Assembly: GCF_042665525.1 (NCBI RefSeq)
Contig: NZ_JBHTCQ010000001.1
Span: forward strand, 558,001-622,000
Reading direction: 5' to 3'
DNA length: 64,000 nucleotides
Source: Allobogoriella alba
GTDB taxonomy: Bacteria > Actinomycetota > Actinomycetes > Actinomycetales > Actinomycetaceae
The number at the start of each line of letters is the position of its first letter. The stretch's first letter is position 1. Below, one piece after another: positions 33,394 through 42,800 of the stretch. The notes beneath the pieces are model-generated. The model worked only from the letters and a program-made list of their open reading frames with translations. It did not search any database and was not told the origin of the DNA. Made by a program: the position numbers and the translations under genes.

Positions 33394-34583
33394 CGTGTCT
33401 CCTCCGCGCCGAGTACCAGGGCAACGGCCTCGCTGAGGGTGGCTCCGTTCCCGGTGACCAGTGCGGTGCGCGGGCCGGCGTCGGCGCGGCCGTGGTGCTG
33501 GCGGCCGTGCGCGGTGCCGCGGAGCTGGTGGACGGCCTCGATGGCGTGGCTCATGCCGCCGGCGAGGTCGGCCTGGCCGCAGCCGAGCTGGCCGCCGTGC
33601 GGGTTGTAGGCGACCTCGCCGGCGTGCGAGACGTCCCGGTCGCGGAAGAAGTCCGCGAACCGGCCGGGCGGGCAGATCCCGGCGTCCTCCAGGGTGAGCG
33701 CGGTGACCACCGTGTAGCAGTCGTAGAGGGACAGCACGTCGAGGTCCGCCGGCCCGACTCCCGCCTGCGCGTAGGCCTGGGCGATCGCGGGCCGCAACGG
33801 CCCCGAGGTCAGCGACGGGGAGAAGCTCATGGCCCGGTGGCTGACCTTCTCGCCGGCGCCGAGCAGGTGCACGGGGCGGCGCGGGCCGGGCCATCCGGTC
33901 GCGCGCTCGGGACTCACCACCACGACCGCCGTCGCGCCGGCCACCGGCATGACGATCTCGAGCAGGTGCAGCGGCTCAGCCACGTACGGCGAGTCCAGCA
34001 CGTCCCGGAGGGTGGCCGGCCGGCCGTGGAAGATCGCCGCCGGATTCAGCTGGGCGTGCGCGCGGGAGACCGCCGCGATCTGCGCGAAGTCCTCGTCGGT
34101 GGTGCCGTAGGCCGCCATGTGGGCGGACTTCAGGAACGCGTAGGAGGTGTTGGCGCCCGAGGCACCGTGCGGCACGTCGAGCTCCCGGATCGGGTTGCGG
34201 TTGGGCGAGCGCAGCGGCTTGGGGTTGCGGTGGTTGCCGACCAGGCACAGGACGACGTCGGCCATGCCGGCGTCGACGGCGGCACCGGCCCGCCAGATCA
34301 TCCCGGGGCCGGTGGCGCCGCCGAGGTCGACGACGTCTGCCATCCGGGGCTGCAGGCCCAGGTACTCGGCCACCGTGGCCGGGACGTGCTGCGGGGTCTC
34401 GCCCACCTGCGGTGCGACGAGGAGGCCGTCGACGTCGGACGGCTCCAGCCCGGCGTCGTCCAGGGCGGCCCGCGCCGCGCGCGCGAGCAGGCCCATCGTG
34501 GTGGCGCCCTCGGTGCGGCGCACCGGTGTCAGCTCGCCGACGCCCACGATCGCGGCTCGCGAGGCTCCGACCGCACGGGTCAT
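33390..34583 (-). CDS. Thiolase-fold protein lacking the nucleophilic Cys (Ltp2/SCP-x-like)
   Basis: A 397-residue thiolase superfamily protein of the SCP-x/lipid-transfer group. Where the nucleophilic Cys should be, the sequence reads DLGGATGPGMIWRAGAA with no Cys. The C-terminal part keeps LSLYDCYTVVTALTLEDAG and NPHGGQLGCGQADLAGG. Cys-less members such as Ltp2 work with a DUF35 partner as retro-aldolases on beta-hydroxyacyl-CoA thioesters. It starts at ATG 34583 overlapping the ligase stop (ATGA). Retro-aldolase versus structural role is inference. Confidence 0.82.
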   Translation of the reverse strand: MTRAVGASRAAIVGVGELTPVRRTEGATTMGLLARAARAALDDAGLEPSDVDGLLVAPQVGETPQHVPATVAEYLGLQPRMADVVDLGGATGPGMIWRAGAAVDAGMADVVLCLVGNHRNPKPLRSPNRNPIRELDVPHGASGANTSYAFLKSAHMAAYGTTDEDFAQIAAVSRAHAQLNPAAIFHGRPATLRDVLDSPYVAEPLHLLEIVMPVAGATAVVVVSPERATGWPGPRRPVHLLGAGEKVSHRAMSFSPSLTSGPLRPAIAQAYAQAGVGPADLDVLSLYDCYTVVTALTLEDAGICPPGRFADFFRDRDVSHAGEVAYNPHGGQLGCGQADLAGGMSHAIEAVHQLRGTAHGRQHHGRADAGPRTALVTGNGATLSEAVALVLGAEETR

Positions 34584-36568
34584 GGGGTGGCCTCCGCAGG
34601 CGTCGCCGCGAAGAGCGCCTCGTACGCCGCGAGGCACTCGGGGTTGGCGAGCGAGGCCCGGTTCCTCACCGGCAGGCCGGCGGCCGCCGCCCGTGCCGCG
34701 CCCTCGGCCTTCTTGCCGTTGTGGGTGACCGGCACCGCCGGGACGGCGAAGACGTGCGCCGGGACGTGCCGGGGCGAGGCCTGGGTACGGATGTCGGTGC
34801 GCAGGCTCGCCGCGAGGTCCGCGGTCAGCGCGGAGCCCGCGGCCGGGACGACGCACAGCACCACGTCCTCGTCGGTGCCGCAGGAGTGCCCGAACACGAC
34901 GGCGTCGGCGATCTCGGCTCGGGCGTCGACCACGCGGTAGATCTCGGCCGTCCCGATCCGCACGCCTTGCGGCTTGAGGGTGGTGTCGCTGCGGCCGTAG
35001 ATCACGACGGAGCGCCGGGGGGTCAGCTCGGCGAGGTCGCCGTGGGTCCAGAGGTCGGGCCGCTCCGCGAAGTACGTGTCGTGGTAGCGCCGCAGGCCCT
35101 CCTCGCCGAGGAACGTCAGCGGCATGGACGGGAACGGCTCGGTGCACACCAGCTCGCCCTTGACCCCGACCACCGGTGCGCCGCGTTCGTCCAGGACGGC
35201 CATGGCGTGCCCGAGCGCCAGGCAGGTGATCTCGCCGCGCCGGACGGGGTGGACGGGTGAGCCGAGCTGGAAGCAGCCGTGGATCTCCGTCCCACCGCTG
35301 ATCGAGGCGAAGACCATGTCCTGCTTGACGTGGGTGTAGAGCCAGTCGTACTGCTCCGGGCTGACCGGTGCGCCGGCGGAGAGCACCGAGCGCAGGGCGG
35401 ACAGGTCGTGGTGCTCGGCAGGGTGGTGGCCGGCGGCCATGAGCCCGCTGAGGTAGGCGGGGGACGTGCCGAAGTGCGTGATCCGCGCCTGCTCGGCGAT
35501 CCGCCACAGGTGGCCGTGATCCGGCGTCCCGTCCCGCTTCGGGGTGGGGCTGCCGTCGAGGAGGACGACGGTGGCCTCCGCGGCCAGCGCCGAGACGAGC
35601 CAGGCGTACATCATCCAGCCGGTGGAGGTGAACCACGAGTGCACGTCGCCGGGCCGGACGTCGCCGTGCAGCACGTGCTCCTTGAGGTGCTGCAGGAGCA
35701 CCCCACCCGCGCTGTGCACGATCGCCTTCGGCAGCCCGGTGGTGCCGGAGGTGAACATGATGAGGCCGGGCGTGTCGAAGGGGTGGCGCTCGAACGTGGG
35801 CTGGCCGTCCGCGCCGGCTCGGCCGGTGAAGTCGGACTCCCACGCGGCCGAGCGGGTGAGCACCAGCTCGGTGGGGTGGCCGAGTCGGTCGAGGACCTCC
35901 TCGGCCTTCCCTCGCACGTCGAACGTGCGGCCGTTGTAGACGTAGCTCTCGGCGGCGACGACGACGGCGGGATGCACCTGCCCGATCCGGTCCACCAGCC
36001 CGGGGACGCCGAAGTCCGGCGAGCAGCCGGCCCAGGCCGCGCCGAGCGAGAGCGTGGCGAGCATGGTGACGAGGTTGTCGACGTCGTTCGGCATGATCCC
36101 GGCGACGACGGAGCCGCGGCGGACCCCGCGGTCCCGCAGCCCCGCCTGGACGGCGGCGACCCGGCCGCGCAGCTCCGCGAGCGTGAGGCGGCCGCGGACG
36201 CCGGTCTCGTCGGCGGCGACCACGGCGAGCCGGTCGCCATCGCCGCGCAGCAGGTTCTCGGTGACGTTCAGGCGGCCGCGCGGGAAGAACCGGGTGCCGA
36301 ACATGTGGCCGTGCCGCAGCGAGGGCAGCTCGTCGGGGCCGCCGAGGGCGGCCGGGTCCGGCGCCTGCTCCACGACGTCCCCCTGCTCGCCGAGGACGCC
36401 GGTGAAGTCCCACAGTGCCGACCAGAACGCGGACCGGTCGGTGACGGACCAGGCGTGGAGCTCGTCGTACCGCCGTGGGTCGAGACCCTGGGCGTGGGCG
36501 AAACGTGCCATCGCGGAGTCGGTGAACGCCGACTCCGGTGGCGTCCACAGCGTGGCGGGTCCGGTCAT
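34580..36568 (-). CDS. aacS: Acetoacetyl-CoA synthetase (acetoacetate-CoA ligase)
   Basis: A 662-residue ANL-superfamily acyl-CoA ligase. The N-terminal domain resembles acetyl-CoA/acetoacetyl-CoA synthetases (RFFPRGRLNVTENLLRG). The AMP-binding P-loop is FTSGTTGLPKAIVHSAGG, then GWMMYAWLVSALA and SISGGTEIHGCFQLGSPVHP, with the C-terminal catalytic Lys region VTHNGKKAEG. The family activates acetoacetate and related 3-oxo acids with ATP. It heads the coupled operon with two thiolase-fold proteins and a transporter, pointing to uptake and cleavage of a short keto acid, or a relative of it. Confidence 0.88.
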   Translation of the reverse strand: MTGPATLWTPPESAFTDSAMARFAHAQGLDPRRYDELHAWSVTDRSAFWSALWDFTGVLGEQGDVVEQAPDPAALGGPDELPSLRHGHMFGTRFFPRGRLNVTENLLRGDGDRLAVVAADETGVRGRLTLAELRGRVAAVQAGLRDRGVRRGSVVAGIMPNDVDNLVTMLATLSLGAAWAGCSPDFGVPGLVDRIGQVHPAVVVAAESYVYNGRTFDVRGKAEEVLDRLGHPTELVLTRSAAWESDFTGRAGADGQPTFERHPFDTPGLIMFTSGTTGLPKAIVHSAGGVLLQHLKEHVLHGDVRPGDVHSWFTSTGWMMYAWLVSALAAEATVVLLDGSPTPKRDGTPDHGHLWRIAEQARITHFGTSPAYLSGLMAAGHHPAEHHDLSALRSVLSAGAPVSPEQYDWLYTHVKQDMVFASISGGTEIHGCFQLGSPVHPVRRGEITCLALGHAMAVLDERGAPVVGVKGELVCTEPFPSMPLTFLGEEGLRRYHDTYFAERPDLWTHGDLAELTPRRSVVIYGRSDTTLKPQGVRIGTAEIYRVVDARAEIADAVVFGHSCGTDEDVVLCVVPAAGSALTADLAASLRTDIRTQASPRHVPAHVFAVPAVPVTHNGKKAEGAARAAAAGLPVRNRASLANPECLAAYEALFAATPAEATP

Positions 36569-36675
36569 GGGGCCGAGGGTCCTCCGGGTTCTCTCGTCCG
36601 TCGACGGGTGCGCCGATCTGGCTCGTCCGACGTTCCCAGCCGGGGCGGCCACGCGCGCGATCCCGTCGTGGCGCT

Positions 36676-36693
36676 CTCGTCATCTGAGACGAG
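36676..36693. promoter_or_regulatory. Palindrome between aacS and the thiamine operon
   Basis: CTCGTC-ATCTGA-GACGAG, perfect 6-bp arms. It lies 108 bp upstream of aacS and 60 bp before the thi promoter. Candidate operator for the aacS operon; no regulator gene is adjacent. Confidence 0.4.
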
Positions 36694-36752
36694 GTGTCCA
36701 CGGTCAGTCCGGGCCGATCCTGCCACGGGCGCCCGGAGCGCCGGACCGGAGG

Positions 36753-36758
36753 TACAGT
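36753..36758 (+). promoter_or_regulatory. Putative -10 of the thiM operon
   Basis: TACAGT ends six bases before the 5' edge of the riboswitch P1 stem (36765), placing the transcript start at the aptamer's first bases. No clear -35 is visible. Confidence 0.45.
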
Positions 36759-36762
36759 GACG

Positions 36763-36844
36763 GACGACGCGGGGTGCCGTGCACGCACGGCTGAGAGCAC
36801 ACCCGTTGAACCTGATCTAGTTCGTACTAGCGAAGGGACGTCGC
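36763..36844 (+). promoter_or_regulatory. TPP riboswitch (THI element)
   Basis: Core THI-box elements appear in order: GGGGTGCC, P3 hairpin CCGTG-CACG-CACGG, CTGAGAG, ACCCGTTGAACCTGATC, hairpin CTAGT-TCGT-ACTAG and GCGAAGGGA. P1 closes with CGACG (36765-36769) pairing CGTCG (36839-36843). The GAAGGGA inside the aptamer's 3' part is also the only ribosome site for thiM (TTG 36846), so ligand binding should hide it. This implies translational repression by thiamine pyrophosphate. Confidence 0.95.
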
Positions 36845-36845
36845 C

Positions 36846-37667
36846 TTGGGTGCAGCCACCGCCGCCGGCGCGGCCGTCACCGCCGACCGCCTCGCGACGA
36901 CGGTCGCGGAGCTGCGGACGCGGGGGCCGCTCGTGCAGTGCCTGACCAACGTCGTCGTGGCGCAGTGGACCGCCAACACGCTCCTCGCCGCGGGGGCCAG
37001 CCCCGCGATGGTCGACAACACCCACGAGGCCCGGGCGCTGGCCGGTGGGGCCGGCGCCGTGCTGGTCAACCTCGGTACGCCCCAGGAGGACACCGTCGCG
37101 GCCATGCGCGAGGCGGTCGCCGGGGCCACGGACGCCGGAACACCCTGGGTGCTGGACCCGGTGGCGGCCGGCGCGCTGCCCTGGCGCACCGGCGTGGCGC
37201 AGGAGCTGCTGCAGATCGCGGCCCCCGCCGTCGTGCGCGGCAACGCCTCGGAGATCCTCGCCCTCGACGGCGGCCGGGGCGGCCGCGGGGTCGAGAGCGT
37301 CGACACCGCCGAGGACGCCCTGCCCGCCGCGGAGGCGCTCGCCAGGCGGCACGGTTGCGTCGTCGCCGTCAGCGGCGCCGTCGACCACCTCACCGACGGC
37401 GACCGGCTGATCCGCGTCGCGAACGGCGACGTCCTGCTGACCAAGGTCACCGGCGCCGGCTGCGCCCTGGGCGCACTCATGGCCGCCTGCACCGCCGTCA
37501 CGGACGACGCCCTGGTCGCGGCCGCCGCCGCGACCGCGCTGTACACCGTCGCCGCCGACGCCGCGGCGACCGCGGCCCGCGGCCCGGGCAGCTTCGCCGT
37601 CGCCCTGCTGGACGAGCTGGCCGCGCTCGAGCCTGCGCAGCTCGCCGACCGGGTCCGGCTCTCGTGA
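36846..37667 (+). CDS. thiM: Hydroxyethylthiazole kinase
   Basis: A 273-residue ThiM. GPLVQCLTNVVVAQWTANTLLAAGASPAMV is the thiazole-binding start (positions 28-57), with WVLDPVAAGALP, VVRGNASEILAL, VAVSGAVDHLTDG and the C-terminal catalytic VTGAGCALGAL loop with the conserved Cys. It phosphorylates the thiazole alcohol for thiamine salvage. TTG 36846 is the start, eight bases after GAAGGGA of the riboswitch; no other start fits. Its stop overlaps the thiE GTG. Confidence 0.93.
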   Translation: MGAATAAGAAVTADRLATTVAELRTRGPLVQCLTNVVVAQWTANTLLAAGASPAMVDNTHEARALAGGAGAVLVNLGTPQEDTVAAMREAVAGATDAGTPWVLDPVAAGALPWRTGVAQELLQIAAPAVVRGNASEILALDGGRGGRGVESVDTAEDALPAAEALARRHGCVVAVSGAVDHLTDGDRLIRVANGDVLLTKVTGAGCALGALMAACTAVTDDALVAAAAATALYTVAADAAATAARGPGSFAVALLDELAALEPAQLADRVRLS

Positions 37668-38329
37668 GCACCCCGGCCCGGCCCGGCCGCGCGCCGCTGG
37701 ACCTGTCCGTCTACCTCGTCACCGACACCGGGATGTGCGGTGCCCGCGGGGTGCCCGCCACGGTCGAGGCCGCCGTCGCGGGCGGGGTGAGCGTGGTCCA
37801 GCTGCGCGACCACGACCTCACCGACGAGGAGTTCGTCGCGCTCGGCCGACAGGTCCGGGAGGTGCTGGCCGGCACCGGGGTCCCGCTGATCGTCGACGAC
37901 CGGGTGCACCTGGTGGAGCAGATCGGGGCCGACGGTGCGCACGTCGGCCAGCGGGACGTGCCGGCCGCCGACGCACGCTCGGCACTCGGGCCGGACCGGT
38001 TGCTCGGGCTGTCGGTCTCCACGCCCCAGCAGGTCCGGACCGCGATCGACCTGGACCCGGGAGTGCTCGACTACCTCGGCGTCGGCCCGATGTGGGCGAC
38101 GGCCACGAAGCCCGGCCACGCCGACCCGCTCGGCCCGGACGGCGTCGCCGAGGTGACGGTCGTCAGCCCGTGGCCCTGCGTGGCAATCGGCGGCATCGAC
38201 GTGGCACGAGCCCCCCGGCTGCGGGGGCGTGGCCTGGCCGGGATCGCCGTCGTCAGCGCGATCTGCGCGGCATCCGACCCGTGTGCCGCGGCCGCCGAGC
38301 TGCGCCGGGCCTGGGGGGACGGCTCGTGA
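37664..38329 (+). CDS. thiE: Thiamine-phosphate synthase
   Basis: A 221-residue ThiE TIM barrel. YLVTDTGMCGARGVPATVEA, VSVVQLRDHDLTDEEFVALG, LIVDDRVHLVEQIGADGAHVGQRD and GVGPMWATATKPGH carry the pyrophosphate- and pyrimidine-binding residues (QLRDHD, VDDR, HVGQ). It joins HMP-PP and thiazole phosphate to thiamine phosphate. GTG 37664 overlaps the thiM stop by GTGA, and its stop overlaps thiD in the same way. This is the second step of the riboswitch-controlled operon. Confidence 0.93.
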   Translation: MSTPARPGRAPLDLSVYLVTDTGMCGARGVPATVEAAVAGGVSVVQLRDHDLTDEEFVALGRQVREVLAGTGVPLIVDDRVHLVEQIGADGAHVGQRDVPAADARSALGPDRLLGLSVSTPQQVRTAIDLDPGVLDYLGVGPMWATATKPGHADPLGPDGVAEVTVVSPWPCVAIGGIDVARAPRLRGRGLAGIAVVSAICAASDPCAAAAELRRAWGDGS

Positions 38330-39138
38330 CCCGGCCGCCCGTCGCCCTGACGATCGCCGGCTCCGACCCGTCCGGCGGCGCAGGCATCCAGGCCGACCTG
38401 AAGACCTTCTCGGCGCTCGGTGCCTACGGCGCCGCCGTGCTGACGGCGCTGACGGCGCAGTCCACCCAGGGCGTGACCGGTGTGCACGCGGTGCCGCCGG
38501 CGTTCGTGCGGGAGCAGCTCGACACGCTGTGGGACGACGTCGCGGTGGACGCCGTCAAGATCGGGATGCTCTCCGGCGCGGACACCGTCCGCGCCGTCAC
38601 CGGCTTCCTGCGCGAGCGGGCACCGCAGAGCCCCGTGGTGCTCGACCCGGTCATGGTCTCCACCGCGGGATCGCGCCTGCTCGACGACGACGCCGTCGAG
38701 TCCGTCCGCACGATGCTCCCGCACGTCTCGCTCGTCACCCCCAACCTCGCCGAGGCCGCCGTGCTGCTCGATGCGGCGGAGGCGGTGGACGTCGAGGGGA
38801 TGCGTTCCCAGGCCCGTGCGCTGCGGGACCTCGGCGTCCCCCGGGTCATGCTCAAGGGCGGTCACCTCGCCGGTGATGACGCCACCGACCTGTGGCTGGA
38901 CGGCGACGGCGAGCAGGTCCTGCGCCAGCCCCGCGTCGCGACCGACAACACCCACGGCACCGGCTGCTCGCTGTCCTCGGCGATCGCCGCGCTCGTGCCG
39001 CGGTCGGCGACCTGGGCGGATGCGGCAGCCGCCGCGAAGACCTGGCTGACCGGGGCCCTGCGCGCCGCGGACGACCTCGACGTCGGCCGCGGACCCGGCC
39101 CGGTGCACCACTTCTACGACGTCTGGAGGCAGTCATGA
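38326..39138 (+). CDS. thiD: Hydroxymethylpyrimidine (phosphate) kinase
   Basis: A 270-residue ThiD ribokinase-fold kinase. ALTIAGSDPSGGAGIQADLK, FSALGAYGAAVLTALTAQST, VLDPVMVSTAGSRLL, TPNLAEAAVLLD, VMLKGGHL and the anion-hole motif DNTHGTGCSLSSAIAA are textbook. It makes HMP-P and HMP-PP from HMP. Start is GTG 38326 overlapping the thiE stop; its own stop overlaps tenA by ATGA. Confidence 0.94.
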   Translation: MTRPPVALTIAGSDPSGGAGIQADLKTFSALGAYGAAVLTALTAQSTQGVTGVHAVPPAFVREQLDTLWDDVAVDAVKIGMLSGADTVRAVTGFLRERAPQSPVVLDPVMVSTAGSRLLDDDAVESVRTMLPHVSLVTPNLAEAAVLLDAAEAVDVEGMRSQARALRDLGVPRVMLKGGHLAGDDATDLWLDGDGEQVLRQPRVATDNTHGTGCSLSSAIAALVPRSATWADAAAAAKTWLTGALRAADDLDVGRGPGPVHHFYDVWRQS

Positions 39139-39791
39139 CCGCCGGAGTGTTCACGGCCGAGGCGTGGCAGCGTGCCGCCGGCGTCCGGGAGGCCGTCGAC
39201 GCTCTGCCGTTCCTGCGCGAGCTCGAGGACGGCACCCTGCCGCGCGCCACCTTCCGGCAGTACCTCGCGCAGGACGCCCTGTACCTCGCCGAGTACGGCC
39301 GGGCGCTCGCGGCCTGCGCCCGGCAGGCCGGCACCGCCGAGGAGCTGATCTTCTGGTCCACCGCGGCCGCGCAGACCGTGGAGGTCGAGCGTGAGCTGCA
39401 CGCCGCGCACGTGGACGACCTCGCCAGCGCCGAACCGTCCCCGACGACCACCGCCTACACCTCCTACCTGCTGGGACTGGCCGGCGGGGGCTCGCACCCG
39501 GTGCTAGCCGCCGCCGTGCTGCCCTGCTTCTGGGTCTACGACGACGTCGGCACGCGGCTTGCGGCGCGGCTCGGCCCGCTCGAGGGCCACCCGTACGCCG
39601 ACTGGATCGGCACCTACGGCGACCCGGAGTTCGCGGCCACGACGGCGACGGCGCGCGATCTGGTGGACGGCCTCGCGGCGGCGGCCGACGAGCGCACCAG
39701 GGAGCGGATGCACGCCGCCTTCCGCCGCGGCATGCAGTACGAGTGGATGTTCTGGGACGCCGCGTACCGCGGGGAGACCTGGCCGGTCTGA
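39135..39791 (+). CDS. tenA: TenA family aminopyrimidine aminohydrolase (thiaminase II)
   Basis: A 218-residue TenA. Asp47 (YLAQDALYL), Cys131 (LPCFWVYDDVG) and the C-terminal Glu in QYEWMFWDAAYRG correspond to the B. subtilis catalytic Asp44, Cys135 and Glu205, so this is the Cys-type TenA acting on 4-amino-5-aminomethyl-2-methylpyrimidine. It regenerates HMP from degraded thiamine for ThiD. The operon lacks thiC and thiazole synthesis genes and is therefore salvage-type. Confidence 0.92.
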   Translation: MTAGVFTAEAWQRAAGVREAVDALPFLRELEDGTLPRATFRQYLAQDALYLAEYGRALAACARQAGTAEELIFWSTAAAQTVEVERELHAAHVDDLASAEPSPTTTAYTSYLLGLAGGGSHPVLAAAVLPCFWVYDDVGTRLAARLGPLEGHPYADWIGTYGDPEFAATTATARDLVDGLAAAADERTRERMHAAFRRGMQYEWMFWDAAYRGETWPV

Positions 39792-39800
39792 CGCGCCGCG

Positions 39801-42800
39801 TCAGAGCGCCGCGAGGGCCTTGCGGATGCGCTTCTCCGAGACCTTGATCGGTGTCCCGAGCTGCTGGGCGAAGAACGAGACGCGCAGCTCCTCGAGCATC
39901 CACCGCACCTCCTCGACGGCCGCGTCCCGCGCCGGGTCCGGCGCGAGTCGCTCGGACGCCTCGGCCTCGGCCCGGTAGGCGTCCTCGAGCTCGCCGACCG
40001 TCCACGCGAGATTCGCGTCCTGGTGCACGTTCTGCTGCGCCCGTTCGATCCGCCGCTGTGCCGCCCGCAGGTATCGCGGCAGATGCACGAGCTTCTCCGC
40101 GGGGGTCTCGGAGACGAACTCCGGACGCACGAGCCGGGCGACCTGGTCCTTGACGTCGGTGAGGGTGTTGAGCAGGTGCATGGACGTCGCGTCCTTGATC
40201 GTGGCGTCCAGCTCCCGCCGCACCTCGAGCGTGGCCACCACCTGCCGGATCACCTGGTGCACCCGCTCCTCGAGCAGCCCGCGGACGTGCCCGAGCAGCT
40301 CCCGGTAGGCGTCGGCGTCCCACGGCTGACCGTGACCGCCGACCCACTCGTCCACCAGCGCCGTGACCGCGGCGAGCTGGACGTCGGCCACCAGGGCGTC
40401 GGTGCTCGGGTAGGGCGAGGTCGCCAGCGTGAGCGCCTCGGCGCCGGTCCACCGGGTGGTGATCCGCTGCGGGTTGAGCGCCGTTTCGGTCAGCACCAGC
40501 CGGCGCAGCCCGAGCCGGTGCGCCCGCACCTGCTCGGCCGCACCGGCCAGCACCCGCAGCGACGCCGAGAACGCCGGACCCGCGCCGGCGCCCTTACCGC
40601 CCTTGCCCGGCACCTCGACCAGCGCCGGATACCCGCGCACCACCAGCCCGTGCGCCCCGGCCGACTCCACCTGCTTCGGGATCACCCCGCCCGCCACGTC
40701 CGGCCACGAGCTCAGCCCCTCCTGCTCAGGGAGCGGCGCGGATGGGGTGGTCGCGCCGGACGGGTGACCGGCCACCTGGGACGGGGAGGGCTCGCCCGTG
40801 GGTTGGTGACCGTGGAGGGCCGGGGGGTAGGTGGTCGCGGGGCTGGTTGGGTCTGGCTGTCGCGACGAGGAACGAGGAGCGACCGGACGTCCCGCGACGC
40901 CTGCCCCCGGCCCTTCGCCTCCGACACCACCGGCCTCGGCCATGGCCGCCGCGACCGCACCCCGCACGGCGGACGAGACCGCCTCCTGCGTCTGCGGCGC
41001 GAGCTCACGCTGCAGGGCGAGGAGGTCCTTGCCTTCGGACAGGACGGCACCGCGCCGGGAGAGGACCCGGAAGGTGACGCGCAGATGGTCGGGGAGCCGG
41101 TCGTCGTCCCAGGCGTCGTCCGGGATCTCGACGTCGCGGAGGTCGCGGACGGCGGCGGCGAACGCCTCGCGGTAGGAGGGTGCGCCGTCGGGAGCCGGGG
41201 CGACCTCGGACCAGGCGGGCAGCCGGGCGACGACGTCGCGGGCGACGTCGGGAGCGGGGACCAGCTGCCGGCGGGTGGGCTTCGGGAAGTGGCGGATGGT
41301 CGCCGTCGCGAGCTCGAGGGCCAGGCCGGGCACCATCCAGTCGAAGCCGTCGGGACGTAGGCGCCCCAGGACCTCGACCGGGACGTGCACGGTGACGCCG
41401 TCGGCGTGGGTGCCGGGCTCGAACTGGTAGGTGAGCGGGAGCGTGAGGTCTCCCTGGCGCCAGGTGTCGGGGAAGTCCTTCCGCACTCCGGTGACCTCGT
41501 CCTGGCGGACCAGGAGGTCCATGGTGAAGGTGAGCAGGTCCGGGTCGTCCCGGCGGGCCTTCTTCCACCATGCGTCGAAGTGCCGTGCCGAGGTGACGTG
41601 CTCGGGGATGCGCTCGTCGTAGAAGTCGAACAGGCCGTCCTCGTCGATGACGAGGTCGCGGCGCCGTGCCCGGTTCTCGTACTCCCCGGCCTCGGCGAGG
41701 AGCTCACGGTTGCGCTCGTAGAACTCGTGGTGGGTGCGCCACTGCCCGCCCACCAGCGCCTCGCGGATGAACATCTCGCGCGCCAGCTCGCGCGCGGTGA
41801 CGTCCCCGAGCCGCGTGCTCGTCAGCGTCCCGAGCGGCACCGCCCGGTCGGCCACCAGGGTCATGCCGTACAGCAGGACCTTCTCCTTGACCATGGCCGC
41901 GCCCTGCTTGGTGGACCAGTACGGCTCGGAATAGGTCCGCTTCACCAGGTGCGAGGCCAACGGCTCGACCCACTCGGGCTGGATCCGGGCCACGGTCCGG
42001 GCGAACAGCCGCGAGGTCTCCACCAGCTCGGCGGCCATCACCCACGCCGGCGTCTTCCTCGCCAGGCCGGACCCGGGCCAGATGACGAACCGCGTCCCGC
42101 GCGCGCCGGCGTACTCGCGGCGGCGCTCGTCGTAGGAGCCGAGGTTGGACAGCAGACCGACCAGCAGCGACTGGTGGATGGCGTCGGCGCTCGCGGCATC
42201 GGCGGACGCCCCGACGGCGACGGCGGCCCGCGCGGTGTCGGGCCGCCCGTCCTGGGTCTTCTCCGCCGTCGCCGCGATGTCCTCGGCGTGCGGGAGGGCG
42301 ATCGGCTTCATCGACAGCCCGAGCGGCTTGGCGAGCTGGCGCAGCTGGGTGACCACGTCCTGCCACTCGCGCACGCGTAGATAGTTCAGGTACTCGTTCC
42401 GGCACAGCCGGCGGAACGCGGAGCCGGACAGGTCCCGCTGCTGGGTGCGCAGGTACCGCCAGAGGTTGAGGTAGGCGAGGAAGTCCGACGTCGGGTCGGT
42501 GAACCGGCGGTGCATCTGGTCCGCCTGGGCCTGCTTGTCCGCCGGGCGCTCGCGCACGTCCTGCGTGGACAGCGCCGCGACGATGACCATGACCTCGGCC
42601 GCGCAGCCGTTCCGCTGGGCCTCGAGCAGCATGCGACCCAGGCGCGGGTCGATCGGCAGCTGCGCGAGCTGGCGGCCGACCGGGGTGAGGCGCTTGCGCG
42701 GGTCCGTGGCGTGCGGGTCGAGCGCGCCGATCTCGTGCAGGAGCTGGACCCCGTCGCGGATCGCCCGCGTGTCGGGAGGGTCCACGAACGGGAACTCGGC

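Noticed and set aside
33390..37388. 1332-codon minus-strand frame spanning several genes
   Set aside because: Only its last 397 codons form the thiolase-fold protein. The rest is out of frame with aacS and antisense to thiM.
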